The position numbers were made by a program, and so were the translations under genes. Shown here in pieces: positions 43,582 to 55,639 of a stretch of DNA of 64,000 nt (its first letter is position 1; the number at the start of each line of letters is the position of its first letter). The notes below the pieces were generated by a model. It did no database searches. It had not been told where the DNA came from and saw only the letters and a program-made list of their open reading frames with translations. The DNA is taken from NCBI GenBank assembly GCA_947044405.1, contig CAMRHE010000355.1:1688501-1752500 (forward strand), given 5' to 3'. The stretch comes from Leptodactylus fallax. Its lineage: Eukaryota > Chordata > Amphibia > Anura > Leptodactylidae.

Positions 43582-43912
43582 TTATACTAAATTACTAATA
43601 CAGCAACATTGTAGTAGCTTGACATGATAATGTGGTGATGTGTGACATATTTACTTGTAGACCCACCTTGGAATTACAGATACTAGGACTAGTACCAATT
43701 CATGCTGGAACACTGAATGACAGAATAAAAAAAATCTTGTAATCAGATCTGCTTATATAGGTGACCACTGCAGGATACTGTATATAACTTGCTTGATAAA
43801 ATCAATAATTTTTAATGCCAGAAATTTGTATGTCCATGGTGACAAAGTAATAGTTATAGCATGACTCTGTGATGCTTATGTTCACATCTGCACCTGGTAT
43901 CCACCCTTAGTG

Positions 43913-44306
43913 AATCCGTCTAAAAACAACGCACACAAATGTTTACACAGCACATACCATAATCTGTCTTTTTTGATAGAGCCGCCGGGTATCTGTCAAA
44001 AACAGTCTGTTTGTGTTGTTTGTGTCCGTTTTTGGTGGATCCCTTTTTTATCCCCTTCATACTCATTCTGAACAAGCGCAGAGAAGAATGAGGAGGGAAA
44101 AATTGATTGTAAAATGGACACAAACGGATTACTATGAAAAGAATGATTTGTTGCTGTCAATCATGTATCCTTATTTTTTGGACAAAGCAAAAGTGCGGCA
44201 AGTCCAGAAGTGCTCAAAACGCAACCGGTTTTAAAAACCTATTGAAGTTAATTGTTTCTTTAAACGACCCGTTCTAATCAGTTTTTATGATTTTTAGACG
44301 GATCAC
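43913..44306. repeat. Probable foldback repeat
   Basis: AATCCGTCTAAAAAC at the left is inverted as GATTTTTAGACGGATC at the right; a TGTCCGTTTTTGG segment lies between. Ends not exact. Confidence 0.5.
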
Positions 44307-44425
44307 AGAAACAGAATAGACTGGAGACACAAACGCATATACAGATATACCTTTCATTTTTAATAACTTTCAGATGTTATAGGGATCCCCAAAGATTGCT
44401 AGAATGAAGGGAGACTAAAACTCTT

Positions 44426-44676
44426 AGGCTGGGTTCACACTACTGTTGTTAATGTCCGTTACTGTCTTCCATCATAGGATGACAGCAATGGACATTAAAT
44501 GGTTGCAGAGAACGGTCACAGACTGATTCTGTGTTTGTTCGCATTGACACTAATGTAAACAACATGATGGAAGATAGTGTCCATCATATTTTAATGTCAT
44601 AGTTTAATGTCCGTTGCTGTTATCCTATGACGGAAGACAGCAACGGACTTTAACAACGGTAGTGTGAGCCTAGCCT
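44426..44676. mobile_element. Foldback MITE with AGGCTGGGTTCACAC ends
   Basis: AGGCTGGGTTCACACTAC then GTTGTTAATGTCCGTT at the left, mirrored by AACGGACTTTAACAAC and GGTAGTGTGAGCCTAGCCT. A third AATGTCCGTTGCTG copy inside. Confidence 0.88.
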
Positions 44677-44677
44677 T

Positions 44678-45149
44678 AGGCAATATTCACATTAATGTCA
44701 ACTCACTGGCCCAGGTTTACTATGCCTTGTATACCAGTTTTCAGGGCATAAAAAGTTGCACATTTTGCTTAAAAAGATTTCAACTTTCTAAAATCTGCAC
44801 CAACTTCACCATTTTCATGAAAAGAAAGCGTTGCAAAGGCATGCAGGAAATGGGGCTGGTGTAAATGACATGGCAGAAATCTGGCATACATTTCCTCCCA
44901 GGCGTGTAGAGTCATATATGAGGCGCTGCCCATTGGCTCTGGAGCTATGAACACTGGCATGAGTAATGCCAGACTTCATAAATATGCACCACTGATTTCA
45001 ATGTCTCTACACACATTTTTTGCCATTTTTTTTTATATACTCAAGTCTATGAAGGATCCATGAAAATGAATGTCCCGCAGATTTAAAATGGGTGTGAAAA
45101 AAAACAGACCGTTCAGGCTGTTTTTTGCGGTGTTCGTGTGAATATAGCC
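44678..45149. mobile_element. Foldback MITE with AGGCxATATTCACA ends
   Basis: AGGCAATATTCACATTAATG at the left, GTTCGTGTGAATATAGCC at the right. It starts one base after the previous element and ends at the next element's TTAA. Confidence 0.7.
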
Positions 45150-45518
45150 TTAAAGGGGACCTTTCACCACCAACATTACCTCTTTGCATACATCAATAGG
45201 TGCTACTCTACTAATCCTGATGCATTTGGAATTCTTCTCAGGCCTCCACCATTCCCATGCAATGATTTCTGTTTCAGCACAATTAGGTTCTCTATTTTCA
45301 GGTGGGGGGTTCCTGTCTATCTGCACTGGTCCAAGACCACCCTCCTGACAGTACATAGCCTAATTAGCTTATTGGGTGCTGAAACTAACAGAAATCATTG
45401 CTCAGAAATGGTGGGGGCTGGAGAAAAAAAAAACAACTGCAGTAGAATCCGTGGACTGGCACCTATTGAAGGATGCAAAGATTTGAAGTTGGAAGAGGGA
45501 GTGAAAGGTCTTCTTTAA
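45150..45518. mobile_element. TTAA-flanked foldback MITE (AGGGGACCTTTCACC)
   Basis: TTAA at 45150-45153 and 45515-45518, body AGGGGACCTTTCACCACC to GTGAAAGGTCTTCT. The arms pair around GCAATGATTTCTGTTTCAGC. Same end type as 60425-60877. Confidence 0.88.
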
Positions 45519-46380
45519 AGGGAAGTTACTACCATTGACATTCATTGCTATCAGGAGAAAATATGTAAAAGTCTGAGAGAGCAAAACTTCAACAGGTCCA
45601 GAGAAATACCACAAATGGTACTTTTAGCTCTACTGGTTGCGAGGCGGGAGGGTTTCTTGGTAACCCATTATTCTCAGCAGGAAATCAATGAAATGGTGAG
45701 ACCCTTTCAATATACAAGTTGGTATCACATGGAAAACTTAAAAGGAACCATAGGAAGGCTTAAGCTATGAGACGATGATTGCTGGGATTAGTTTGTAGTG
45801 GGGGGTATTACTATACTGAGAGAGCATGTAGGAAATGGAGGGGGGGGCCGTGAATTAATATTTAGGACCGTACTCTAATCCACCTGTTATGATCTGGATA
45901 CCCACACCCAGGGTTTAGAGGAGATGGTTGGAAGCCTGTCAAGAACTATACGATTGTAGGTTGTGTTTGGACACTTTCCCATATTCTGTTCTATATTGTT
46001 GGGGTTGCGGGCTCTACCCCCGCTACATATTTTTGTACACTGCATCTGCTTCATATTTTATTATATGTCTTACTGGTGGGGTTATATATCTCTTAGATGT
46101 ATTTAGTTCTGTTGGAGGACTGCGCAACCTGGGTTTATGATTACAGGTCTTTAGCTTGACCCTGGAAGTTTCCTCCATGAAAGGCCAGGTTAGGTCTCCG
46201 CTGAATATGATATATTGCCCCTGGGTCCTTTCTGTAACAACACTGATAACTTATACAGCTGTTCCATTCATTAGCTATGCAATATGCTAATGTATAACAT
46301 TTCTTAATTCTGTACTGTAATCTGTGATGTATCTACTGTGTACTATGTATTTACAAACTCAATAAAATGTTGAAAGAAAA
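45519..46380. other. No gene seen; possible retroelement 3' tail
   Basis: The segment about 45890-46380 ends with AATAAA (46361-46366) followed by an A-rich tail. This could be the 3' end of a LINE-like element on the plus strand. No coding support. Confidence 0.35.
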
Positions 46381-46910
46381 GTAGCAAAAAACTGGGAGAA
46401 TGCAAAAGCAAGAGTAAATAAAAGGGGATAGCAAGATAAAAAGAACCAAAAGGATCATACTATAGCTATATGAATGTGTGCTGATGTATTTTAGACTGCA
46501 ACTTGCAATGAAAGGCAAGTATCAGGCTATTGCAAGTGAAAGAATAACATGATTTATTGCTAATGGTTCTGCAGAAGTAAATGAACCCTTTTACAATGGT
46601 GAAATCTGTATAATATGCTCCTTATACTTCTCATATTAAAGATTGTCATAAATGCCAAAATTTTTTCAAAAATATACACGATATAGGAGAGTTATATAGT
46701 AGAAGCAGGAAAGTCACATTTAGAGTGATTTATCATTGTATCAGTGGGTTGACTTCTGATCCAAATGAAGAGATTAATATATTGCTATGAATGGGCCACA
46801 TGATTAGTTAAAATTACTTATGAATAATGTAGATATTAATAAATGTAAAACCCAACCTTCAGAATTGTAATTTCTTCACCAGTTTGGATACAGTTTTTGC
46901 ATAGCAAGTT
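46381..46910. other. No gene seen
   Basis: AT-rich, featureless. Confidence 0.5.
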
Positions 46911-47105
46911 AGACTAAGTTCACATCTGTGCTGAAGTCTCTGTTGGAGACTCCGCAGCATATACCGCTAGACATTGGCAGAGAGAAAAATCCTGCATGGA
47001 GGACTTAGCTTTCCGTCGGTTTCAGTTCAGACACTCGGCGGACCCCATTATAGTCAATGGGGTCCGCTGGTGTCTGCGGGTAGTAGCTGCTCTTTTGGTC
47101 ATCGG
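46911..47105. mobile_element. Foldback MITE remnant with a strong hairpin
   Basis: AGACTAAGTTCACATCTG resembles the TTCACA ends elsewhere. The hairpin at 47038-47067 (GCGGACCCCATT, six-base loop, inverse) is perfect. Right end not defined. Confidence 0.6.
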
Positions 47106-47599
47106 GTTGTAGCAATCACACATAAAAGTTTATAGAGACCTATTCACACTGACTGAAAGGTGTCACTACTGCCAAAGGTGCTTAAACTAGATATTGACAT
47201 TTAAGAGTATGTTCACATGGGGCAGATTTGTTGCAGGGATGTCAGCAATTAAAAACCAGTACCATACAAGTGAATAGTGTTGTTTTGGCCGCACGCACAT
47301 GGATTTCCGTAAGCCTCATTCAGGTCAGTGACAGTGGCTGAAATTTATGCAAAAGAACCCGGCTGCATGCTGTGCTGCACTTACTTTCTTAAATCTATCA
47401 ATACTTTCCAACTTACACTCCAAATTCTGGCATGTTTGAGACAGAACTGTCTAAAGTCACATGACTTTAACAGATGGAAGGAAAATCTCAAAATCCAGCC
47501 GTGGTAAAATATATGTCTTTCTTTTCACATAATAATGTATAATAGATCAGGGGAAGCCATACTAAAACAAACTGACCGGTTTGTTCTCCCCAGGCAATG
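47106..47599. other. No gene seen
   Basis: GTATGTTCACATGGGGCAG near 47208 looks like another MITE start; otherwise nothing. Confidence 0.4.
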
Positions 47600-48230
47600 A
47601 AAGGGTTATGTGACAAGTGTGTGACAAATGTTACAAGTTGAGGACAAGATGTGTCCATTCACCCCACTCTAATGATCACAGACAAAGCCAGCCATACCAT
47701 GTCTTGAAGAGCAGCGGAGATGGTTGTCCTCCTGTGGAGCTCTTTCCCATAGGCAGCCTCTTATTCCTTAGGATCCCACTCCTTCACAGCTCAGAGGTAT
47801 CAGGTTTACATGATTCCTGCTCAGCTCCAGCACCACACTGTCTGTAGTCCCTCTTGAAATATTATCCAGATGTTTGGTATCCACAGTTGCATCTGTTTAA
47901 ACGTTCCTTCTTTGTGCTTAGTTTGCAATAAAATGTGCAGCTTCTATACTACTCTTCTCTGAAGCTACTGTGTGATAGGAATCAAGCATCAGTCTCACGT
48001 CCCCTCCTTACATTATGAGATCTCCCCCTTGGCTAAGTGAGTGTCTATGTGTACAGTATCTGGGGAAGTTCAGCCAACTCGTGTGTCACTCACTGAAAAG
48101 ACTGCAGCCAGCTCAGACCAGACTGCTAACAGGAGGAGAGGGTGGGATTAAGGTGAGGCAGAGGAGGGGGTGGCTGATGTCTCAAAGGGGTCTGGCACAG
48201 TGAAAGAGGAGAAGCTCATTTATTTGATGT
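47600..48230 (-). promoter_or_regulatory. Candidate non-repetitive upstream region for GASK1A
   Basis: A GASK1A 5' non-coding exon is required somewhere to the right of 35732. This stretch is less AT-rich, lacks MITE ends and has CT-rich boxes on the minus strand (CCACCCCCTCCTCTGCC, CCCACCCTCTCC). It also has donor-like sites such as TTCA|GTGAGT. This is a guess from composition only. Confidence 0.2.
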
Positions 48231-49659
48231 TCTTTCTTCACAATAAGAGTCCTACCATTTCATAGTAAAACGTTTGTAGGGTAAAAAGCGTAACTTTATG
48301 TCTATTTGGATGCATAAAAATCTAAACTTCCAAAGTAATTATTAAAATTAATGCAAAATAAAGCAGTGACATATAGTCACCTTCATAAAGATAATGTGTA
48401 CATTAGGTTTCTTCATACATAGCAGAAGAGCAGTCGTGTCTCAAACTACCAAGATGTTATCTAATAGATGATCTGACCACCTTCTGAAAATATTTTTACA
48501 CTTGGAACGAACGCACTTATGTCTATGCAAACCAGAAAACCAGAGCAAACATACCTAAGAAGCCAGCAAGCTTATAATGGGAAACAAAGGCAAAAACATT
48601 AAGGTCAGCCAAGGACCTCTCATAATGAGCCCAGATATAGACTCTAGTGTGATATATTGATGATATCATCCAGATCATCCAAATACTAAGTCTTGGCATT
48701 GCACAACTAGCTCGGTTATAAATAAAACATGTTTTTGTCTCTTCCTTTGAAATATGTGTGCTTATGCTAATGGCTTATCCAGGGATTTCCTGCACATAGT
48801 TCAAAATGAAAGAGAATCAGATGTCAGAATGTCTCTGTTACCGTATAGGGCTGACTGGCCAAAATTTAGGGGTGAAGCAGGCAAGGAAGCACTACTGTGC
48901 TGTCATGTAGCATTATCTAATGTACTTCAATCTGTTCTTATTAACTTCCATGTATCATATGTTTCAATATTAAATCTGAAATTTACGGATATCACATACC
49001 TTAGTCATTACAGCCCATTCAGAATACAGTGCCCAGACTGAATCCCACATCATTTTGAAAGTAGGGGTATAATAGGACTTTGTAGCTTACAGACTTTAGA
49101 TCAGACTTTAGATCCTTCATACATGATCCTTCAAGTTACAATGGCTTCAGGGTACAATATTTTCAACATACAATGGTAGTTCCGAACCATTGTAACTTAA
49201 AACCAGATTCAACATACAATGCTTGGCTGGAAATTCCAACAAGTGCATGCACTGACTAGCTGACTAGTAGCGCCTCTCTACTGTATAGTGAAGTACTACA
49301 TGTGCTGTACTTCTTTACCTGTGCCAGGATGAGTTGCTCATTTAGACATCAGATAATAGCGGCTCTATGTTATTTTCTTACCCCGAAATATCTCCTGTCA
49401 CCATCATAGAAAGTCATTTACTGTTTAGCTCTTTCTGACCTGTTATACCTATATTAGTTACATTATATGATGATTTCTTTTTAATCTCATGACATTTTGG
49501 GGTTTTTAGAACCAATTACTAGTTTTCCATAGAGTTATGATCTCAAGTTAACATGGTTTCAGTTTACAGTGGTTGCCTCATACCCAATGAATATTATAAC
49601 ATAAGGGACCACTGTAATCCATAAAAGCCTGTGGTTCTTTAGTTATCAGTGGTTGCATA
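48231..49659. other. No gene seen
   Basis: AT-rich. 49120-49620 has repeated AAGTTACAATGG / AACATACAATGG phrases like an old dispersed repeat. Confidence 0.45.
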
Positions 49660-50800
49660 TACACAGTGACAAAAAAAAAAATAACAGACCAAGAAGGACT
49701 TGGAATCAAATGAAATTTCTATGTATTAATGTACTGATTATATATGTCAGAGGGTATAATATTAGACAGAAAGAATCTATTTATTGGAAAAAAAACTGTC
49801 CAGTTGAAAGGCAGCTATAGTACCCTGTTGGGCCGCCTGTAGCCAGGATGAAAGATGAGATACAGTTTGACATGGAGACATACAGGTTCAGTGTGGTATC
49901 CTGTGGCACATTTGCCCACAGATATTGCAGCTGGGCCTGGAAATCCTGCACACTCATAGGCTGCCGAAGCTGGAGTTCCAGCTGGTCCCAGACATTCTAG
50001 ATTAGAGATTGGATTGAAAAAATGTGGCAACACATTTGGCTGCAGGATGACCAGCACATCTTGCTGAGCTTTTAGTGTCTGTCATATCACTACCATGTGT
50101 GACTGATTGTTGTATGCAATGGCTTCTCAGATTGTCACACCTGTAGTAGCGGCTCTGTGTTGCTTCATAGCAAAGGCAGAATTGAAGTGCTCACCACGAG
50201 GCCACCATATTCAAACTCAATCATTGTGGGATTCTAAACAGAACCTGGATTCATCACTAAAGACAATACCGTTTCAATCTGTAGCAGTCCAGGTTTCTTG
50301 TTCACAACAACACTGCAAACAATGGCTGACTGTGGCAAGACACATTTAAGTACTGTGGCACCAAATTTCCTTCTGCTAAATGCCTGGAAATTTTCCTTGC
50401 AGTAACAGGGGTATGTAATGAAGGTGTCATCTGTGTCTGGATGATGGGCAAGGAAACTGTAGTAACTGCTTGTGCTTGCTGGCAGATCAAACAATCCCCT
50501 CTACTGATGGTCTGTCTGGGTCATCTGAATCATCCTAACAGGTTAGGACTGCCTGGATGGCAGGCAATTCGGTGAAACAACCATCCTTCTTCGAGTCCAA
50601 TAATGCGCCCCACTCAATGTCTGTTAACTGGGCAAAATGTGAAGGTGTCCTAGAAGCATGTCTAGGAGTCAATAATCTCTCACCAAGAGGTACACCCAAA
50701 AGTAGCCTCTGAGAACCTTTTCATAGGGCAGTGTGGAAAGCACATTTACTCCCTCTTGTGACAAAACTGTACAAATATATATGCATGTCGACTTAGGCGC
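49660..50800 (-). mobile_element. Tc1/mariner relic, family D
   Basis: Minus-strand remnants of a fourth Tc1/mariner lineage. Termini are eroded; limits are approximate (a CACAGTGACAAAAAA start near 49660). Confidence 0.7.
49810..50760 (-). pseudogene. Degenerate Tc1/mariner transposase, family D
   Basis: Minus-strand pieces in shifting frames: FSDESRF (first Asp) near 50255, WWPRGEHFNSAFA, AIAYNNQSHMVVI, ILQPNVLPHFF near 50050, and near 49835 GGPTGYYSC, the usual C-terminal motif of a Tc1 branch common in arthropods and fish. The second Asp and Glu regions are missing or unreadable. Distinct from families A-C. Old and dead. Confidence 0.7.
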
Positions 50801-51049
50801 TTTATTTTTGGTTTATGAGTGTATTATTGCTAATCAGTGGCACCCTGGATTGTACATTACTACCTGCTGACACCTGCTGAGTCAAAAACTAATTCACTGG
50901 TGAAGGAGGCAAGACTTAGAATTATTTGACATGGGCAAATTTATGCCTGGAATGAGCACCAATCATAAATATTAACAAGCTGTTTGGCACTCATTCAATT
51001 CCAAAATGTCTCTGAGACAGCCACCCAAGATTGCATGAAAAAGTAGCCA

Positions 51050-51293
51050 TCTAGAGAGGTGGTCTTCCCAAAGAAGATGGTTACTATGGAAATTGAAAAT
51101 CCATCACAGAAATGCCTATGGAAATGCCGGCAGTTTCCACATAGATTTAACTGAAACAGAAAGTCCGCTGAGGAGAACTCTGCAAACTTTCTGTCTAAAG
51201 CGCTGCGGGAAGAACCGCGATGCGTTGTCGATGCAGTTTTTCCTGCAGCGCTTTTTTGCTGCGGGAAGCCACGTGTGGTCTTAGCCTTAAAGC
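51050..51293. mobile_element. Foldback MITE, CCCCAC/GCGGAAA family, copy 5
   Basis: Interior AAATGCCTATGGAAATGCCGG and AACTTTCTGTCTAAAGCG. Right end GCTGCGGGAAGCCACGTG then TGGTCTTAGCCTTAA. The left end is eroded. Confidence 0.65.
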
Positions 51294-51605
51294 TACTTTT
51301 CCCCTGTTTGAAAATCATGCATATCCCGGGTTCACAAGCTTGACTTTTTCATCTGCCGACTTCAGTTAAGAATAACAGACATCCAATGGACCCCCATTAT
51401 GGTCCCTTGGGCTCCATTCATGTCTGCTATTTTTGCAGTTTTTTTTTTTTCTGTTCTACTGATCCTCGGTAGAACAGAAGAATAGAAACTTGTCGGAGAT
51501 ATAATCCTAGGCATACCTGATCAAACTGAACCTATATTTGGTTGTTAGGACAAAAAAAATCTGTCAGTACTTTAATTAAGAAAAAAAAATGCAGTATGTC
51601 TCTAA

Positions 51606-51938
51606 GGCTAAGGCCTCATGTAGCAATTCACAGCCAAAAAAATGCATTGCGTTTTTTTCCGCAGCATTTTTCACAGAAAGTCCACAGAGATTTCCTTTGT
51701 GGACTTTCTGCCTCTACTATATCTATACGGAAAACCCCAACGTTTCCATAGGTATAACTGACATGCTGCGATTTAAAAAAAAAAAAAAACACAGGCGTTT
51801 TTGAAATCACTGCATTTCTGCTGCAGATTTTTTTCTGCAATGTGTGGATGGGATTAGCCAGAATCCACTTTGCAGGTAATGTAAAACGCAGCATTTTTTG
51901 CCAAACGCTGTGTTTTCGCCACGTGGGGCCCCAGCCTA
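51606..51938. mobile_element. Foldback MITE, CCCCAC/GCGGAAA family, copy 6
   Basis: AGGCTAAGGCCTCATGTAGC at the left and GCCACGTGGGGCCCCAGCCT at the right are inverted. GCATTGCGTTTTTTTCCG faces AAAACGCAGCATTTTTTGCC. Best reference copy for the family here. Confidence 0.85.
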
Positions 51939-52670
51939 AGGGAGTAATTTCAAAACATAACACTATTGGGGAACACCAGAAAAATGTTTCTTCTCCTGTG
52001 GAACACCTACACTCCTACACTTTTATTCCACTGTTGTGGCAGATTCTAAGAAACAAAATTATCTAAAAACATGTTCCACAGGAATCAAGGGCAATAGCTC
52101 TTTCTGTAGACAAACACAGAGATACACCTGATTTCAAGGCCCACCGTGTTTTAACATAAAACACATGCACAAATAGCATTTCAGGATTTTACTAGGACTG
52201 TTAAATAAAAGGCAGTGGCCCACAATCTTTAATATTGGTTTTATGACAGTGGAATAAGTGAAGAAATGTGTTTCCAAAGCAACAGGAATGATTTGTCCAT
52301 CTGTAAAGCATGTTCCCCTTCCTATAGCGTAAGGCTTTAGGAGAATGTATTTACTTATATAGTGAGGTACACATGACCTGACATGGTCCCACCGCATTTT
52401 TATGGTCTGGATACACAGTTAGCGGTGCATATAGAGCAATTTTGTGTTTATTTAGTCTCAGGCCATGTACTAGAGGTTTTTACCACCATAAACATTTAAC
52501 CAAGTTGTTAAGGAAGGTAATACAATGTTACAAAGTTTCTTATTTTTATGTAGATTTTATATGAACTTCTACACTGTAGTATTGAAATGAATGGCCGTCC
52601 ATATCATAAAGGCAGTCCATACTGTTATAGAGTCCATAGAAATAGTGGGCTAAGTTCTGACTGGAGCTCT
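51939..52670. other. No gene seen
   Basis: AT-rich, nothing recognised. Confidence 0.5.
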
Positions 52671-52851
52671 TCTCAGCTTCGCAGTGCAGAGGGTGTAAGC
52701 GCACACCCGCGCATTGCTTTAAAAACCTATTCAAATGAATAGGTTTTTAACCAATGCGTCGCTAACCTGTCGGTATCCGATGCCTATCTGTTCCCCGAGA
52801 TTTTCACTCAGATTGGCAGCGGACAGACTCAAGCGCAGGTGTGAACCCACT
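52671..52851. repeat. Foldback repeat with a 47-bp near-perfect hairpin
   Basis: 52711-52757 folds as GCATTG-TTTAAAAACCTATTCA against its inverse, with a one-base bulge or mismatch. GCAGGTGTGAACCCAC at 52836 is a TTCACA-type MITE end. Confidence 0.75.
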
Positions 52852-53219
52852 AGGTGTGCTAAATTCACAACAATATTTTACACTTCAAGAGAAAGAGAGA
52901 AAAAACAATAATGGTCACCTCTGCACTATTTCTAAGCTTGATAGGATGGCCAAATGACAGGGGAGGAACTACCACCATAGCTGCTACAAGGTCTGCGACA
53001 TCATGGGGCCTGTGGCTCGTATCTCCTGACAAGGCATCACTACTCTCTTGTCCTTTAGTAGTGCAGCTACTACATTAGAGGTCCCGCCACCAGTGTCCCC
53101 GGTGTTCAACTGCTTTAGTGCGTGGCTGCACAACTTCAGACCTCCCACCACTCGGCTACAGTGAAGGAGGAATGTCTCTCCTTTGCTCGGCAGCAGGTAA
53201 ACACACTTAGGTCTCCAAC

Positions 53220-54480
53220 CAGTGGCGTAACAATTGCAGTCGCAGGGGGTGGGGTAGGAGCCCTGTGACCAGCTGGAGATGGTCGGGGCCCCACAGCACC
53301 ATGAAAGCAGTCATTGAAAGCCTGATTCACTGATCGCTATTTCAGCTATACACCTCCGGCAGCAGAGATCGACACTCATCTCTTCTGACTGTGGAGGTCA
53401 CTGTACTGAACTCTCCATGCAGCAGAGATGAGCGTCGATCTCTTCTATTTAAGGTGTAATAGCTTTACATAGGAGACAGCAGTTGGGGAATCAGGTTTTC
53501 CCCAACTGTTATCATAAAGGTGGAAGGGGTACCCCCAGTGAATTATCACTCTAAAGGGTTATTCCTATTACCTGCTATAGGTGACCTATTCTCAGGTAAA
53601 GTGCAGACATCTGCCGTAATAGTATGGCAAATGTCGGGAAAGTGTTAAGACTTAAAGCAGATTTTCATTCACTGTTGTCCTTATGTAGGGCGTCATTGTA
53701 GACTGTATAGTTCTGTGTGTGGAGTCTAAATTGCAGCAAATTGTGTGATAAAGTCATCAGGAATGGCATTTCCTACTTCAGTCTTTATCCCCCGTGTGCT
53801 AGAGTATAGATGCGCCTAATTTCTTATGACATGACTCTTAATATATTAGGTGCATGTTCTGCTGTCTGTGCACCAGCAACTGTAATCAATGCTACCTAGG
53901 AACTATAATTTACACCACTTTTTGGAGTGATTTACCAGTTTCTGGAGTAATTTTAATAAATCTGGCGAGCTAAGGGAGACCATCCCTGTTCCCACTCTTA
54001 AAGTGGTGTATGGGCTGCAAAAAATACAAAAAATTGTAGTTTTTGGCACAAAAGCGGAAATGCAGGAGAAAATTGGCATAAAAGGTTTTATAAACTTCTC
54101 CCAGAGTCCCTATGGTTCCACAGGGACTATGTGTGCTATAGGCCTCTATGAAGTATGATACTACAAAGATAAGATAACACAATTTTTTGTCTAAGACTTC
54201 ATATGAATTCAAGTATGGCCACACTTCTATAGGTCCAGTAATAAAGTTTTTTACAACTCTGACTTTTTACTGAGCTGCAGTATCTCTGTGTATAATATCA
54301 CTTAGAATAAAAGCTTCCTTCTGTAGTTAGGGTGACTGGACTTAAAATAATGGAAAGAACAGCTAGAGAACAGGCAAATAATCAAGTGTAGTAAAGTGCA
54401 GATAGTACATACACATGCAATAATAAAGGTAAAACGTACCCAAAGGGACAGACAATAAATAAACACATCAGAAAGCCAAA
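53220..54480. other. No gene seen; hAT-like end at 53220
   Basis: CAGTGGCGTAACAATTGCAG at 53220 followed by GGGGCCCCA-rich DNA resembles a hAT left end. Its partner was not found. The remainder is AT-rich. Confidence 0.45.
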
Positions 54481-54504
54481 AGGTAAGACCTCATACCGAC
54501 CATG

Positions 54505-54570
54505 CACAGTGTACACGCCTCAAAGTGCGTTTCGCCAGAAAGGCTTCGTCTGGGGGACTGCCAAACCTCG
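54505..54570 (-). ncRNA. Degenerate hammerhead-ribozyme-like core
   Basis: On the minus strand, CAGACGA-AGCC-TTTCT-GGC-GAAAC resembles the hammerhead order CTGANGA / stem II / GAAA, then ACGC...GCGT as a possible stem III. One core base differs (A for U4) and the base after GCGT is G, both expected to kill cleavage. Penelope-like retroelements carry such motifs; I saw no Penelope coding sequence here. Confidence 0.35.
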
Positions 54571-55300
54571 TGTGTACTGCAGGTATTTAACAAACAGTGC
54601 CCAATAGAAGTTCAATATGAAATTACATGGCCGCTATGGGTTGCACATAAGAAAAGAACAGGGACAAGATATATAATGTAAAGCAGGCTGGAGCAGCCCC
54701 AGAATGCTTATCAGAGAGTATTGGACCATGCGCATGCGTGAAATAACCGCACATGCGCAAAGAGTCAAAGTAAATATCATTTTGTGGTAATGGTAAAAAA
54801 ATGGAGTTAAAGCAACGTTTCTATGGGCAGCTTAAAGGAAACCTTTCACCACCTTCCCCAAGTTTAGTTCTTTGCATCATTTCAAAATTGTGTTGTAAAT
54901 CTCTGGCTCAAAGTAATCCAAGTAAATGGTGGTATAAACTTAGACTAGACAGTCTAATGGTATGGTAGATTTAACATCCAGCATAAGCCACTGTGATAAA
55001 TTTGGCGCATTTTCAGACTGCCTAATTTACATTATTAGTAACTATGGGCCTATATTACTTATAATATTTTATTTATCAACAAAAAATACATTATAGGGTG
55101 ATTTATCAAGACTGGGTAGAAAACCTGTCCCGCTGCAGTTTGCACCTAATGCACCCCTTGTCATAAATTAGGCACATAGGCCCAGATTTACTACTATGGT
55201 TACAAATAGACACTGGCATAAACATGGAACATCTCTGGTGCAATGTTGTTCATCTTTGGTGCATCTAGTTTTGGTCAAAATTCTAAAACATGCTAGGCAT
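54571..55300. repeat. Repeat remnants, no gene
   Basis: CATGCGCATGCGTG near 54727, an AAACCTTTCACCACCTTCC MITE-like head near 54837, and a stretch (about 54930-55070) shared with 60885-60980. Confidence 0.5.
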
Positions 55301-55309
55301 GTGACTTGC

Positions 55310-55452
55310 AAGGGTGAGGGCCCGAGTAAGCAAAAGTAGAAATCAATAAGATATAACCTTTACTAAATTCAATTCGATTTTAACATTAAATTTAATAAAG
55401 GTTTTTATTGATTTCTACTTTTATTTACTCTGGCCCTCATCCTTGCAAGTTA
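55310..55452. repeat. Large near-perfect hairpin (about 65-bp arms)
   Basis: ACTTGCAAGGGTGAGGGCC...AGTAGAAATCAATAAG pairs with CTTTTTATTGATTTCTACT...GGCCCTCATCCTTGCAAGT-type sequence (shown in parts), around an AT loop at about 55375-55390. Confidence 0.9.
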
Positions 55453-55639
55453 GATTTATATTGTATGTGGCAGATCACTTCTTGTTATTCATATGCTAGA
55501 CATGTGAATGTGGACTCTCAGAAAAAGGGGTGTGGTTCAAATACTCCACAATGTGCCAAACATTTGTGAAAATAGTGTAAAAAAAATTTTGCCTCAAAGT
55601 AGGCCAACTAAAAGGTGCTATAACTGTAGACTAGACAGT

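Noticed and set aside
45138..45518. 126-codon plus-strand frame
   Set aside because: It runs through a palindromic MITE, and the opposite strand is similarly open.
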